Assembly (NCBI GenBank): GCA_035517655.1
Contig: DATIYJ010000068.1
Location: forward strand, 1-49,844
Length of the DNA: 49,844 nucleotides
Direction of reading: 5' to 3'
Source of the DNA: Nitrospiria bacterium
GTDB taxonomy: Bacteria > Nitrospirota > Nitrospiria > JACQBZ01
Part shown: positions 13,379 through 21,720 of the stretch, piece after piece
Position numbering within the stretch: position 1 is the first letter of the stretch
Layout of the letters: every line of letters starts with the position of its first letter
Position numbers and translations under genes: made by a program
Notes under the pieces: generated by a model
The model's input: the letters and a program-made list of their open reading frames with translations, nothing else
Told to the model about the DNA's origin: nothing
The model's database searches: none

Positions 13379-13882
13379 ATGCCGCAGTTTGACACGCATT
13401 TTCTGTCTTCCCTGCTTTTCTGGTCGGTGGTTTCCTTCGGGATCCTTCTTTTTCTGCTCCGGCGCTACGCGCTTCCCGAAATCGTTGAGATGCTGGAGAT
13501 GCGCGAGAAGAAAATCAAGGACAGCCTGGAGCAGGCCGAACGGCTCAAGCAGGAGGCTCAACAACTCCTCCAGCAGTACGAGGCCAAGCTAAAATCCGTT
13601 CATGCGGAGGGCCGGGAAATCCTGGAAACGGCCCGAAAGCAGGCCCAGCAGCAACTGGAGGAAAATGAACAACGGGTGGAGCAGGAAACCCGTCGGATGC
13701 TGGCCGAGGCCCGGTCCGAGATTCAACGGGAACAACAACAGGCCGTCCAGGAAATTCAGCGCACCGCGGTGGATCTGACTTTACTGGCGGCCGAAAAGGT
13801 CTTGGCCCGCAGTCTGACCGATGCGGACCACCGGCGGCTGGTCGAGGAGGCCTTGCGGGAAATCGCCCAGTCGTCGAAATGA
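13379..13882 (+). CDS. atpF: F0F1 ATP synthase subunit b
   Basis: A 167-residue protein with one N-terminal membrane helix (FLSSLLFWSVVSFGILLFLLRRYALP) followed by a long coiled coil rich in Glu, Gln, Lys and Ala, as in the b-subunit peripheral stalk. The ATG at 13379 lies 5 bp after the atpE stop; the frame extending back to 13292 is the shadow of atpE. The gene is followed by a convergent gene after 4 bp, so atpHAGDC are not here. Confidence 0.93.
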   Translation: MPQFDTHFLSSLLFWSVVSFGILLFLLRRYALPEIVEMLEMREKKIKDSLEQAERLKQEAQQLLQQYEAKLKSVHAEGREILETARKQAQQQLEENEQRVEQETRRMLAEARSEIQREQQQAVQEIQRTAVDLTLLAAEKVLARSLTDADHRRLVEEALREIAQSSK

Positions 13883-13886
13883 CAAT

Positions 13887-14558
13887 TCAGTACGGACTCA
13901 TGCTAACGAACCCCGATGGGGGCTGCAGAAGCACCAAGTCAACCTGTCCCACCTGAACGTCTTGAAGATCGATAACCGCGAGCGTGGAGTTGGGCTGATA
14001 GTAGGCCACGCGAAGCGGCTGTCCATTCAGATCCGGGGCTTCCCACAGCAAGGTATAATCCGAGCCGAGGTCGGTCCGGCCTTTGATCGAACGGACGAGC
14101 AGGACCAGATCGCAGGAGTGCCCATCAATGGTGTCCTCTCTCAGAAGAATTCGCGATTCGATAAGGTCCGGCCGTTTCTCCATGGGGATCAATCCCTCCC
14201 GCTGGGCCTTAAAGGACAAGCGGCTGGAAATCGGCGTCTCGAAATAGATCTTGTCCGCCGTGTAGATGCGATACTCCCTCATCTGTTTGTAATCCATGAT
14301 CCAGATCTCGGGGGGGTCGGTTTCGGTATGCTCATACCGAATGGCGCGTCCGACCCGATAAATTTTCACGGTGGAGAGCGAGCGGTGGCCGCTCCGGTCG
14401 ATCAAAACGGTTTGAAGTTTAGCGGAAAGATCGGGCAAGCCCGCGGCCGTCGGAGAAAGGGAGGCCGTTTCCGAGGCGGGCGCGATGGCGGGCATCCCAA
14501 CGGTCAAAACGACGGCGATCGTAAAGGCGATACGGGTATCGGTGATCGAAGACGTCAT
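13887..14558 (-). CDS. Exported LolA/DUF4412-like protein
   Basis: A 223-residue protein with a signal peptide (MTSSITDTRIAFTIAVVLTVGMPAIAPA). The mature part is beta-rich with repeated short strands (IYRVGRAIRYEHTETDPPEIWIMDYKQMREYRI...DTIDGHSCDLVLLV), like the half-barrel of LolA-like or DUF4412 proteins. The ATG at 14558 overlaps the larE stop (ATGA), so it is translated with larE. The 95 codons upstream in the same frame are the larE shadow. Function unknown; lipid or lipoprotein binding is inference from the fold pattern. Confidence 0.65.
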   Translation of the reverse strand: MTSSITDTRIAFTIAVVLTVGMPAIAPASETASLSPTAAGLPDLSAKLQTVLIDRSGHRSLSTVKIYRVGRAIRYEHTETDPPEIWIMDYKQMREYRIYTADKIYFETPISSRLSFKAQREGLIPMEKRPDLIESRILLREDTIDGHSCDLVLLVRSIKGRTDLGSDYTLLWEAPDLNGQPLRVAYYQPNSTLAVIDLQDVQVGQVDLVLLQPPSGFVSMSPY

Positions 14559-15370
14559 GGAAGCGCTTCCGGATTCAGGCCTCCTTGTCGGTAACCTTGG
14601 AGATCGAGCGTGACAAATCGGAAGCCGGTTTCCTTCACGGCGGCCACCACCCGTTCGCGAAGCGTTGCATCGAGGAGCCGGTCGAGATCCGCGGCCGACA
14701 ACTCGATCCGGGCCACCTCCCCATGATCGCGCACCCGGACCTGCCGGAACCCCTCTCTTTTTAGAGCCTCCTCCGCCCGTTCGATTCGACCCAAGCGTTC
14801 CACGGTGATCACCGTTCCAAAGGGCACGCGGGAGGACAGGCAAGCCTCGGCCGGTTTATCCCAATTGGGAAGCCCGATCGCCCGGCTCAAATGCCGGATC
14901 TGGATTTTATCCAGGCCGGCTTCGACCAGAGGGCTACGAACCCCGAACGCCTCGGCCGCCTCAAGCCCCGGTCGGAAATCCTTCAGGTCGTCCAGGTTGG
15001 TCCCGTTCGCCAGCCAGCGCAGGCCCAACTCTTTGGCCAGACGCGTTCCGTTCGAATAGAGGTCGTGTTTGCAAGCGTAGCATCTCCGCAAACCGTTCTG
15101 GTGGAATTCCGGATGCTCCATGGCCTTTGAAGAAATCAGGTGGTGCGACACGCCGATCTGACGCGTGATTTGTCGGCTGCTTTCCAATTCGGAAGCCGGC
15201 ACGGTGGGGGAGACGGAGGTCGCGGCGGCGGCCCGCGCGCCCAGAACGTCGTGGGCGATTTTCAAAACCAACGTGCTGTCGATTCCTCCGGAAAAGGCAA
15301 CCAGAACAGAATCCATCTTCTGAAAGATGTCCTGCAATCGCTCAAGGTTTTGGTGGGTCTGCGTGTCCAT
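14555..15370 (-). CDS. larE: LarE-type ATP-dependent sulfur transferase
   Basis: A 271-residue PP-loop protein. VLVAFSGGIDSTLVLKIA is the pyrophosphatase loop; RRCYACKHDLY and KPAEACLSSRVPFGT carry conserved cysteines. In LarE the cysteine of the latter motif donates sulfur to the nickel-pincer cofactor precursor of lactate racemase-type enzymes; the extra C-x-x-C suggests an iron-sulfur version. The ATG at 15370 gives the usual ~26 residues before the PP-loop; an in-frame GTG at 15424 is possible. No larA, larB or larC is in the window. Confidence 0.85.
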   Translation of the reverse strand: MDTQTHQNLERLQDIFQKMDSVLVAFSGGIDSTLVLKIAHDVLGARAAAATSVSPTVPASELESSRQITRQIGVSHHLISSKAMEHPEFHQNGLRRCYACKHDLYSNGTRLAKELGLRWLANGTNLDDLKDFRPGLEAAEAFGVRSPLVEAGLDKIQIRHLSRAIGLPNWDKPAEACLSSRVPFGTVITVERLGRIERAEEALKREGFRQVRVRDHGEVARIELSAADLDRLLDATLRERVVAAVKETGFRFVTLDLQGYRQGGLNPEALP

Positions 15371-15429
15371 ATTTATGGCGGAACTCGCGTCGGGATCGGC
15401 CGCAGGCATCAACGGAGGCGACACGAGGT

Positions 15430-16803
15430 CTAATTTTGCCGAATCTTGGCCTCATCCTGCTTGGCGACGACGACCAGCGCCAGATGATCCGGGTCGATGT
15501 ATTTTTGCGCCACCCGTTGAACATCCGTTTTGGTGACCGCCCGGATCAGTTTGGGATAGCGCTGGGCATAATCCAGCCCGAGGTTGTAAAACTCCGTCTG
15601 GGCGAGAAAGCCGGCGATTTTTTCACTGGTGTCGGTTCGAAGCGGAAAGTTGCCGATAAGAAAAGCCTTGGCATCTTCCAGCTCCCGATCGGTGACGGGC
15701 GCGGTCCGGATCTTCCGAAGCTCGGCCAGGACGCCGTCAATGGCCTGCTGAGCCGCCGCGTTCCGGGTCTGGAGGGAGACGGCAAAGCTTCCGGGGAACG
15801 CACGGGCGTCGAAACGGCTATAGATGCTGTAGGCGAGTCCTTGATTGTCGCGGATGTTGCTCATGATGCGCGACGAGAAGCCCCCCCCGCCCAGGATGTA
15901 GTTCATGACGGTCACGGCGTAGTAGTCCGGGTTTTTTCGGTCGATTCCAAGATGGCCCAGCATGATGTTGGCCTGCGTCAGATCTTTGTCGATCAGCTTG
16001 ACGACGGGTTTCTCCAGGCCGACGGCCGGGGAAACCGTCACGGCCGGGATCGGTCGCTGGGTCCAGGAGCCGAAATAGGTCTTGAGGAGGTCCAGAGCTT
16101 CCGATTCGGTGATGTCGCCCACGATGGTCATGATCGTGTTGTTCGGACGGTAGTACGCCTCGTAGAACCGGGAGACGTCGTCGCGGGAGATCGCCGGCAG
16201 CGTCTGTTCCGTGCCCTCGGCGGGACAGCGATAGGGATGCGCACCGAACACGATCTGATTGAAGGCCTTTTCGGCCACCACCTCGGGCTGATCTTTCTCG
16301 GAGAGGATTTCACCGAGAATTTCCTGACGCTCGCGGTCCAGCTCCGGCTCGGGAAAAGACGGGTGAACGAGAATGTCGGACAACAGGTCCAAGCCGGTGT
16401 TCAGATCCCTCTTCAACACCCGGAGCGAGGCGGTGGCGTAATCTTCACCGCCGCCGACGGAGAGGCCGGCCCCGATGAAATCGACCGCGTCCGCGATCTG
16501 GGTGGCGCTTCGCGTGGCGGTTCCTGCTTCCAAAAGCTCCGCCGTCAGATTGGCCAGGCCGGCCTTGTCTTCGGGGTCCAGAACGGAGCCGGCCTTGACG
16601 ATCATCTGGATGTTCACGATGGGAAGGGCGTGGGCTTCTTGGATGACGACGATCAGGCCGTTGTCGGTGACGACCCGTTTGGGCGAAAAATCTTCGGCCG
16701 GCGCGGCTTCGATCGAAACGGCCCGGCACAAAAATACGATCGTTCCCCAAAAAAACAACCGGACAAAAAGATCGGATGCGGCGCGGATTCGGGAATTGAC
16801 CAT
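15430..16803 (-). CDS. M16 family peptidase-like protein, non-catalytic subunit
   Basis: A 457-residue protein with an N-terminal signal or membrane segment (LFVRLFFWGTIVFLCRAVSIEAAPA). It has the M16 two-lobe architecture (DNGLIVVIQEAHALPIVNIQMIVKAGS; FYEAYYRPNNTIMTIVGDI), but where the zinc motif H-x-x-E-H should be it reads NLTAELL, so it cannot bind zinc. The C-terminal lobe keeps GGGFSSRIMSNIRDNQGLAYSIYS, the R/Y substrate pair region. It lies 7 bp after the active M16 gene, as in heterodimeric M16B peptidases resembling mitochondrial processing peptidase. Confidence 0.9.
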   Translation of the reverse strand: MVNSRIRAASDLFVRLFFWGTIVFLCRAVSIEAAPAEDFSPKRVVTDNGLIVVIQEAHALPIVNIQMIVKAGSVLDPEDKAGLANLTAELLEAGTATRSATQIADAVDFIGAGLSVGGGEDYATASLRVLKRDLNTGLDLLSDILVHPSFPEPELDRERQEILGEILSEKDQPEVVAEKAFNQIVFGAHPYRCPAEGTEQTLPAISRDDVSRFYEAYYRPNNTIMTIVGDITESEALDLLKTYFGSWTQRPIPAVTVSPAVGLEKPVVKLIDKDLTQANIMLGHLGIDRKNPDYYAVTVMNYILGGGGFSSRIMSNIRDNQGLAYSIYSRFDARAFPGSFAVSLQTRNAAAQQAIDGVLAELRKIRTAPVTDRELEDAKAFLIGNFPLRTDTSEKIAGFLAQTEFYNLGLDYAQRYPKLIRAVTKTDVQRVAQKYIDPDHLALVVVAKQDEAKIRQN

Positions 16804-16810
16804 AGGGAAT

Positions 16811-18130
16811 CTATTCCTTGTGAGGCTGAGGGATGAGAAGGCCCGCGGTCCGGTGATCCTCGATCAGATACGCCTTGGCGACGCGCATCACATCTTCCTG
16901 GGTGACCTTCCGGATGTTTTCGACATACGATTCCTGATAGGGATATCCCGCCCCCACCGCTTCCGCGCTCCCGATCTGCATGGCCTGATAGAAGTTGGAG
17001 TCCTGCCCCATGATGAAAGCGGCCTCGATCTGGTTCTTGGCCTTTTGGAGTTCCCGGTCGCTGACCGGTTCGGTCGTCATCCTTTGGATTTCGGCATACA
17101 CCGCTTTCTCCAGATCCTCCGCGCTTTTCCCGGGTTGAGGAATTCCGTAAACGTAAAACAGGTCGGGATTCGCCGACAAGTTCGGGTATTCCCCCCCGAC
17201 ATCGAGGGCGAGTTTCTGTTCGTAAACCAGGCTGCGGTAGAGGCGCGAACTTTTCCCGGTGAACAGGATATTGGCCAGGACACCCAGGGCATAATTGTCC
17301 GGAGCCGAAAAATTGGGAACGGGGTACCCGGCAAACACGAACGGCAGTTGGGCCTCCTTTTTGATCACGAAGCGCCGCTCGCCGTTTTGTTCCGGCTCGA
17401 CAATATGAAAAACCGGGGCCGGAAAGCCCTTCGGGACGCGGCCGAAAGTCTGCCGGATTCTGGGAAGCAGCTTGTCGGGGTCGATATCCCCCACGATGAC
17501 CAGAATCGCGTTGTTGGGCGAGTAATACCGTTTATAAAAGGCGGTGACGTCGTTTCGCTCCAGACTGTTCAGATCCGTCATCCATCCAAGAGTCGGGGCG
17601 TGGTACGGATGGACCAGAAACGCCATGGCGTACAGGTATTCAACGACCAGGCTTTGGGGGTCGTCGTCCGTCCGGAGCCGCCGCTCTTCCTCGACTACGG
17701 CTCGCTCGAGCTGAAACTCCCTGGCGTCGAGGAGGAGGTTCGTCATCCGGTCGGATTCGAGATTCAAGGCCAGCCCGATCTGGTCGGCCGACAGATTTTC
17801 GAAATAAGCGGTGTAGTCCTTTGAGGTGAAGGCGTTTTCGGTCCCGCCGACCTTGGCAATCATCCGTGAGAACTCCCCCTTGCCGTATTTGGGGGTGCCC
17901 TTGAACATCATGTGTTCCGTGAGATGGGCGAGCCCGGTTTTTCCGGTGACCTCGTTCCGCGAACCGGCCCGATACCAGATCTGGACCGTCACCACCGGGG
18001 CTTTGTGCTCTTCAACGAGGATGACCTTGAGCCCGTTTTCGAGGGTGTGGGTCTGAATCGTCCGGGCCCGGGCCGGAGAGGATGAAAAAACCAGAAGCAA
18101 CGTGAACAAGAAATAAAACAAGATCGGCAT
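16811..18130 (-). CDS. M16 family zinc metallopeptidase, catalytic subunit
   Basis: A 439-residue protein with a signal peptide (MPILFYFLFTLLLVFSSSPARA). The inverted zinc motif HLTEH is present, with the downstream glutamate in FQLERAVVEEERR. The second lobe holds KSSRLYRSLVYEQKLAL. The ATG at 18130 is chosen because AGGA lies 8 nt upstream and it gives a clean signal peptide. It and the next gene probably form a periplasmic heterodimer. Confidence 0.9.
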   Translation of the reverse strand: MPILFYFLFTLLLVFSSSPARARTIQTHTLENGLKVILVEEHKAPVVTVQIWYRAGSRNEVTGKTGLAHLTEHMMFKGTPKYGKGEFSRMIAKVGGTENAFTSKDYTAYFENLSADQIGLALNLESDRMTNLLLDAREFQLERAVVEEERRLRTDDDPQSLVVEYLYAMAFLVHPYHAPTLGWMTDLNSLERNDVTAFYKRYYSPNNAILVIVGDIDPDKLLPRIRQTFGRVPKGFPAPVFHIVEPEQNGERRFVIKKEAQLPFVFAGYPVPNFSAPDNYALGVLANILFTGKSSRLYRSLVYEQKLALDVGGEYPNLSANPDLFYVYGIPQPGKSAEDLEKAVYAEIQRMTTEPVSDRELQKAKNQIEAAFIMGQDSNFYQAMQIGSAEAVGAGYPYQESYVENIRKVTQEDVMRVAKAYLIEDHRTAGLLIPQPHKE

Positions 18131-18171
18131 ACGAACCATCCTAAACAAGAGTCTCGGGCGTTGTCAACTGG

Positions 18172-19233
18172 TTACGAGAGACTGTTGATGAGGGCCGGTG
18201 CGGCGGTCTCGGTGCGGAGTTGGCCGCAGGCGGCCAGAATGTCGCGGCCGCGGCTTTTTCGAATAAAGGCGGTGAGATGTCCTTCGATCAGAATGTTTTG
18301 AAAGCGCAATACGGTTTCGTCATCCGGTCGGCCGAAGGGGGACCCGGGATAGTCGTTGAAAGGGATCAAATTCACTTTACAGCGGATGCCCTTGAGCAGC
18401 CGGAGCAGCCGGTGGGCATCCGTGTCGGAATCGTTCACGCCTTTCAAGAGGACATACTCGAAAAATATCCGACGGCGGGGCGGGAGGGGATAATCCCGGC
18501 AGGCCCGGAGAAGCGTTTCCAGGGGATACTGTTTATTGACCGCCGGCATCAGTCGGTCGCGCACGGCATTGGTCGTGGCGTTGAGCGATATGGCCAGATT
18601 CACATTCAATCCGCTCTCGCCCAGCTTCTTTATCTGGGGAACGAGGCCGGAGGTCGAGAGCGTGATCCTTCGAGGAGAGAGGGCGACCATCTTGGGGTGC
18701 GTGAGGCGTTTCAAGGCTTCGATCACCTCGCGGTAATTGGCGAGGGGCTCACCCATCCCCATCAGGACGATATTCGTCAGGGGATTGTCCGATTCGAGGT
18801 GCCGGAGCACCCAGAGCACTTGGTCGACGATCTCGTGGGCTTTGAGATTGCGGATGAGGCCCATGGTGCCGGTGAGGCAAAAGGTGCAGTCGAGCGTGCA
18901 ACCGACCTGGGTCGAGATGCAGAGAGTGTTGCGATCTTCATCCGGGATCAAAACGGATTCGACCTCCTGACCGTCCGACAGGCGGAACAGAAACTTTTGC
19001 GTCCCGTCCGTCGAATGTTGTCGGCGGACCAACTGGGGTTCACCGACCCCGGCCCGCGCTTCAAGAAGGGCCCGATCCGATTTAGATAGATTGGTCATTT
19101 CATCAAAGCGAGAGACGCGTTTCTTATAGACCCAATCCAGAAGCTGTTGGGCGCGATACTTCGGCCAGCCCAATTCCCGCATAAAGTCCTCGAACTCGTC
19201 GAACGAAAACTGTTTAAGGTTTCTCTTTTGCAT
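18172..19233 (-). CDS. rlmN: Dual-specificity 23S rRNA/tRNA methyltransferase RlmN
   Basis: A 353-residue radical SAM enzyme. GCTLDCTFCLTG is the C-x3-C-x2-C cluster motif; ILAACGQLRT near the C-terminus carries the methyl-accepting cysteine. The start MQKRNLKQFSFDEFEDFMRELGWPKYRAQQLLDWVYKK matches the family. It methylates C2 of A2503 in 23S rRNA and A37 in some tRNAs. No Shine-Dalgarno precedes the ATG, and the promoter predicts transcription starting at the ATG itself. It probably heads an operon with the M16 pair, larE and the exported protein (gap to the next gene 41 bp). Confidence 0.95.
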   Translation of the reverse strand: MQKRNLKQFSFDEFEDFMRELGWPKYRAQQLLDWVYKKRVSRFDEMTNLSKSDRALLEARAGVGEPQLVRRQHSTDGTQKFLFRLSDGQEVESVLIPDEDRNTLCISTQVGCTLDCTFCLTGTMGLIRNLKAHEIVDQVLWVLRHLESDNPLTNIVLMGMGEPLANYREVIEALKRLTHPKMVALSPRRITLSTSGLVPQIKKLGESGLNVNLAISLNATTNAVRDRLMPAVNKQYPLETLLRACRDYPLPPRRRIFFEYVLLKGVNDSDTDAHRLLRLLKGIRCKVNLIPFNDYPGSPFGRPDDETVLRFQNILIEGHLTAFIRKSRGRDILAACGQLRTETAAPALINSLS

Positions 19234-19239
19234 GAGGGT

Positions 19240-19268
19240 AATGTAACACAGTTTGAATCGATGAACAA
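19240..19268 (-). promoter_or_regulatory. Extended -10 promoter of rlmN, leaderless
   Basis: TTGTTC (19268-19263), 17-nt spacer ending in TGT, then TACATT (19245-19240), with only 6 nt between the -10 box and the rlmN ATG. The predicted start point is at or next to the A of the start codon. Confidence 0.5.
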
Positions 19269-19290
19269 GGTGTCTTGATCGGAATGTCTG

Positions 19291-19299
19291 TGTTATAAT
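19291..19299 (+). promoter_or_regulatory. Extended -10 promoter at the transglycosylase start
   Basis: TGTTATAAT is a consensus extended -10 element without a good -35. Its last bases overlap the ATG at 19298, so a transcript from here could only be translated from the in-frame GTG at 19307, which would be leaderless. Confidence 0.4.
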
Positions 19300-21688
19300 G
19301 GAGAGCGTGAAGACGAATCGGTTCGATAAATGGACGGCGGCCGGTGCGTTACTGATCTTCGGTTGGGGTTGGCTTGCGGCCTGCTCCGCCCAAAAGCCGC
19401 TGATTGTGCCCACGACGCCTCCTTCCGAGCGAAACGAGAATCCCGGCCTGGACCAGCCGCTCTCCGCGCCTCAAAAGCCGACCGGCCCTCCGCAGGCCTG
19501 CGCGTCGGCGGAGGACTGCTTAAGCTCGGCGCTGAAAATGGCGGATACCGGGGATCGCGCGGCAGCCGCAACCGTCCTTCAGTCCCTTCGAGGCCGATAT
19601 CCGGATTCTCTCCAGTCGAAGCAAAGCGGTTTTCTTCTAGGGCGGTGGGCCGCCGAAAGCGGATCGCCCCAGGCGGAAGAGCTCCTGTCGCAAGCCATCG
19701 TGGATCTCCCCTCGCTCGAAGAATACGGCCTCTTTTACATGGCCGACGGGGAGATGCAACGGGGACAGTCGACACAGGCGGTTCAGACCTATGACCGCTT
19801 GCTCCGGAAATATCCGGAAAGTGTATTAAGCGCGCAGGCGACCTATCAGAAGGCGGATGCCTTGGTCCAATCCGGCGACTATAAGACCGCCGTGATCGTG
19901 TTCGACGAATTCGTGACACGATTTCCCAACGATTCGAATACCGCGAAGGCCTTGCTTCGCTTGGCCGACTGCGCCGTGAGACTCGGGGATTCGATCAGGG
20001 CCGTTTGGGCGCTGCAGCAAGTCTGGTTTTTTCACGCCGACAGTCCGGAAGCCCCGGAGGCCCAAAAGCGTCTTGAACAGCTGGGTGGATCGGGTGTCTC
20101 GATCCCGACTCCTTCCGCCGAGGCGCGATCTCAACGGGGCCGAACTCTTTTTGACGCCGCCCGATACGACGAGGCCGAGGTCGAATTCAAGGCGGTGCTG
20201 TCGGCCGGCGAACGGGGGAATCACGATGAAGTAAGTCTGAAATTAGGCGAAACCCTGATCCAGCTCAAACAATACGCTGACGCCGATCACGTTTTGGGAG
20301 ATCTGGCGCGCCGTACCGGACGTCCGGATCTTCTGACCGGCGCCCTCTTCTGGATGGGACGCGTGGCGATTCGTCAAGGTGAAGAAAGCCGGTTTCTCCA
20401 GATCGAGCGGCAAATGGCCGACCGCGTTCCAACCAGTCCGGATCGCGTGAAACTGCTCTTTATGATCGGCGATTATTATGAAGACCGTCACCAGCTCGAA
20501 CAGGCCCTGACGGTGTATCACCGGGTGATCGCAGAGGCCCCCGGCGATCCCTCCGCCGAGGACGCTGTTTGGCGGATCGGTTGGATCGCCTACAAAACCG
20601 GGAGATACAGCGACGCGATCCGAATCCTCGAAGACTATTTGCAACAGCATCCCGCCAGCCTTTCCGGGGGACAATTCGGGTACTGGATCGGACGCAGCGC
20701 GGAACAGATGAATCAGCCCGCCCAAGCCGTCCACGACTACCGGGACGTCTGCCGGGACTATCTGCGGAGTTTTTATTGTCAGCAGGCCCGGGTCCGACTG
20801 GCCGGTCTCCATTCCGCCGCGTCCGACCCCGGGAAAACGGATGGCCCGTCGGAGGCTCCCGCAGACATTTCGAATGCCGTTACGGTTCCGGTCGATGGGA
20901 ATACCGTTCGCTTGCCGGACGGAGCGGCCAATCCGGCATTGACGCACGATCGGCATTATTCGACTGCGGCGGAATTAATGGCCCTGCATCTCGAGCCGGA
21001 GGCCGCGCAGGAACTTTCCTACCTGACGGATCGGTATGCGACGGACAAGGCCACGGTATTAAGGCTGGCCGACCTCCTCTACGCGGCGGGGGATTATTAC
21101 CATAGTCTTCATCTCCTGCGGCTCTATTTTCAGGATGTCCTGGAAAAAGGAGGGGACGAGATCCCGAAAAGTTTCTGGGAACAGGCGTATCCGTATCATT
21201 TCGTGGAACGGATTCAGGGACAAAATTCCGCGGTGGGAACGGATCCTTATCTCGTCGCGGCCGTTACCCGCGAGGAAAGCGCGTTTGATTCGAAAGCCGT
21301 TTCCAAGGTGGGTGCCTTGGGCTTGATGCAACTCATGCCCTATACGGCGGAATGGGTGGCCAAACAGATCGGCCTGGACGGGTTCCGTCCGGAACTGCTG
21401 CTGGACGAGGCGACCAATATCCGACTGGGGGCATGGTATCTCGGACATCTGATCGAGCAGTTCAACGGAAACGTGGTTTTGGCCGTCGCCAGCTACAACG
21501 CCGGCCCGGAAGCGGTCGGCCGGTGGGCCGAGAAAGGCATGGGGGACCCGGATGAATTCATCGAATCCATTCCGTTTACCGAAACCCGATACTTCACCAA
21601 GAAAGTCCTCCGAAGCTACCGTGAATATCTCCGGATCGCGGGAGAAAATTCCGACCGACCGTTATCGGGAGCCCTGGTTTCGCCTTGA
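19298..21688 (+). CDS. TPR-containing lytic transglycosylase lipoprotein
   Basis: A 796-residue protein with a lipoprotein signal (AGALLIFGWGWLAAC, Cys near residue 30), a TPR/superhelical region over residues ~60-600 (for example QAVQTYDRLLRKYPESVLSAQATYQKADAL), then an Slt catalytic domain over ~640-790: AAVTREESAFDSKAVSKVGALGLMQLMPYTA contains the catalytic Glu (REES), and VLAVASYNAGPEAVGRW the substrate-binding motif. It cleaves peptidoglycan to 1,6-anhydro-muropeptides in the periplasm; anmK at 33860 can recycle the anhydro sugar. The start is ATG 19298 or GTG 19307 (see the promoter entry). Confidence 0.9.
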   Translation: MESVKTNRFDKWTAAGALLIFGWGWLAACSAQKPLIVPTTPPSERNENPGLDQPLSAPQKPTGPPQACASAEDCLSSALKMADTGDRAAAATVLQSLRGRYPDSLQSKQSGFLLGRWAAESGSPQAEELLSQAIVDLPSLEEYGLFYMADGEMQRGQSTQAVQTYDRLLRKYPESVLSAQATYQKADALVQSGDYKTAVIVFDEFVTRFPNDSNTAKALLRLADCAVRLGDSIRAVWALQQVWFFHADSPEAPEAQKRLEQLGGSGVSIPTPSAEARSQRGRTLFDAARYDEAEVEFKAVLSAGERGNHDEVSLKLGETLIQLKQYADADHVLGDLARRTGRPDLLTGALFWMGRVAIRQGEESRFLQIERQMADRVPTSPDRVKLLFMIGDYYEDRHQLEQALTVYHRVIAEAPGDPSAEDAVWRIGWIAYKTGRYSDAIRILEDYLQQHPASLSGGQFGYWIGRSAEQMNQPAQAVHDYRDVCRDYLRSFYCQQARVRLAGLHSAASDPGKTDGPSEAPADISNAVTVPVDGNTVRLPDGAANPALTHDRHYSTAAELMALHLEPEAAQELSYLTDRYATDKATVLRLADLLYAAGDYYHSLHLLRLYFQDVLEKGGDEIPKSFWEQAYPYHFVERIQGQNSAVGTDPYLVAAVTREESAFDSKAVSKVGALGLMQLMPYTAEWVAKQIGLDGFRPELLLDEATNIRLGAWYLGHLIEQFNGNVVLAVASYNAGPEAVGRWAEKGMGDPDEFIESIPFTETRYFTKKVLRSYREYLRIAGENSDRPLSGALVSP

Positions 21689-21714
21689 CAAGCGCACCGA
21701 GAAGGCGGTATAGT
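21685..21714 (+). promoter_or_regulatory. Strong sigma70-type promoter upstream of zapB-zapA
   Basis: A perfect TTGACA (21685-21690) overlapping the transglycosylase stop codon, an 18-nt spacer and TATAGT (21709-21714). Transcription would begin near 21721, about 345 nt before the zapB-like start codon. Confidence 0.65.
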
Positions 21715-21720
21715 GGGCTC

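Noticed and set aside
12268-13882. Sodium-dependent ATP synthase
   Set aside because: Subunit c lacks the Gln in helix 1 and the Ser/Thr after the ion-binding Glu that mark sodium-binding rings.
15436-16836. A 466-codon plus-strand frame opposite the M16 gene (similar long frames at 16475-17824 and 28613-30328)
   Set aside because: They are antisense to well-identified genes (M16 peptidases, rnr) and their products have no recognisable domains; high GC makes such shadow frames common.
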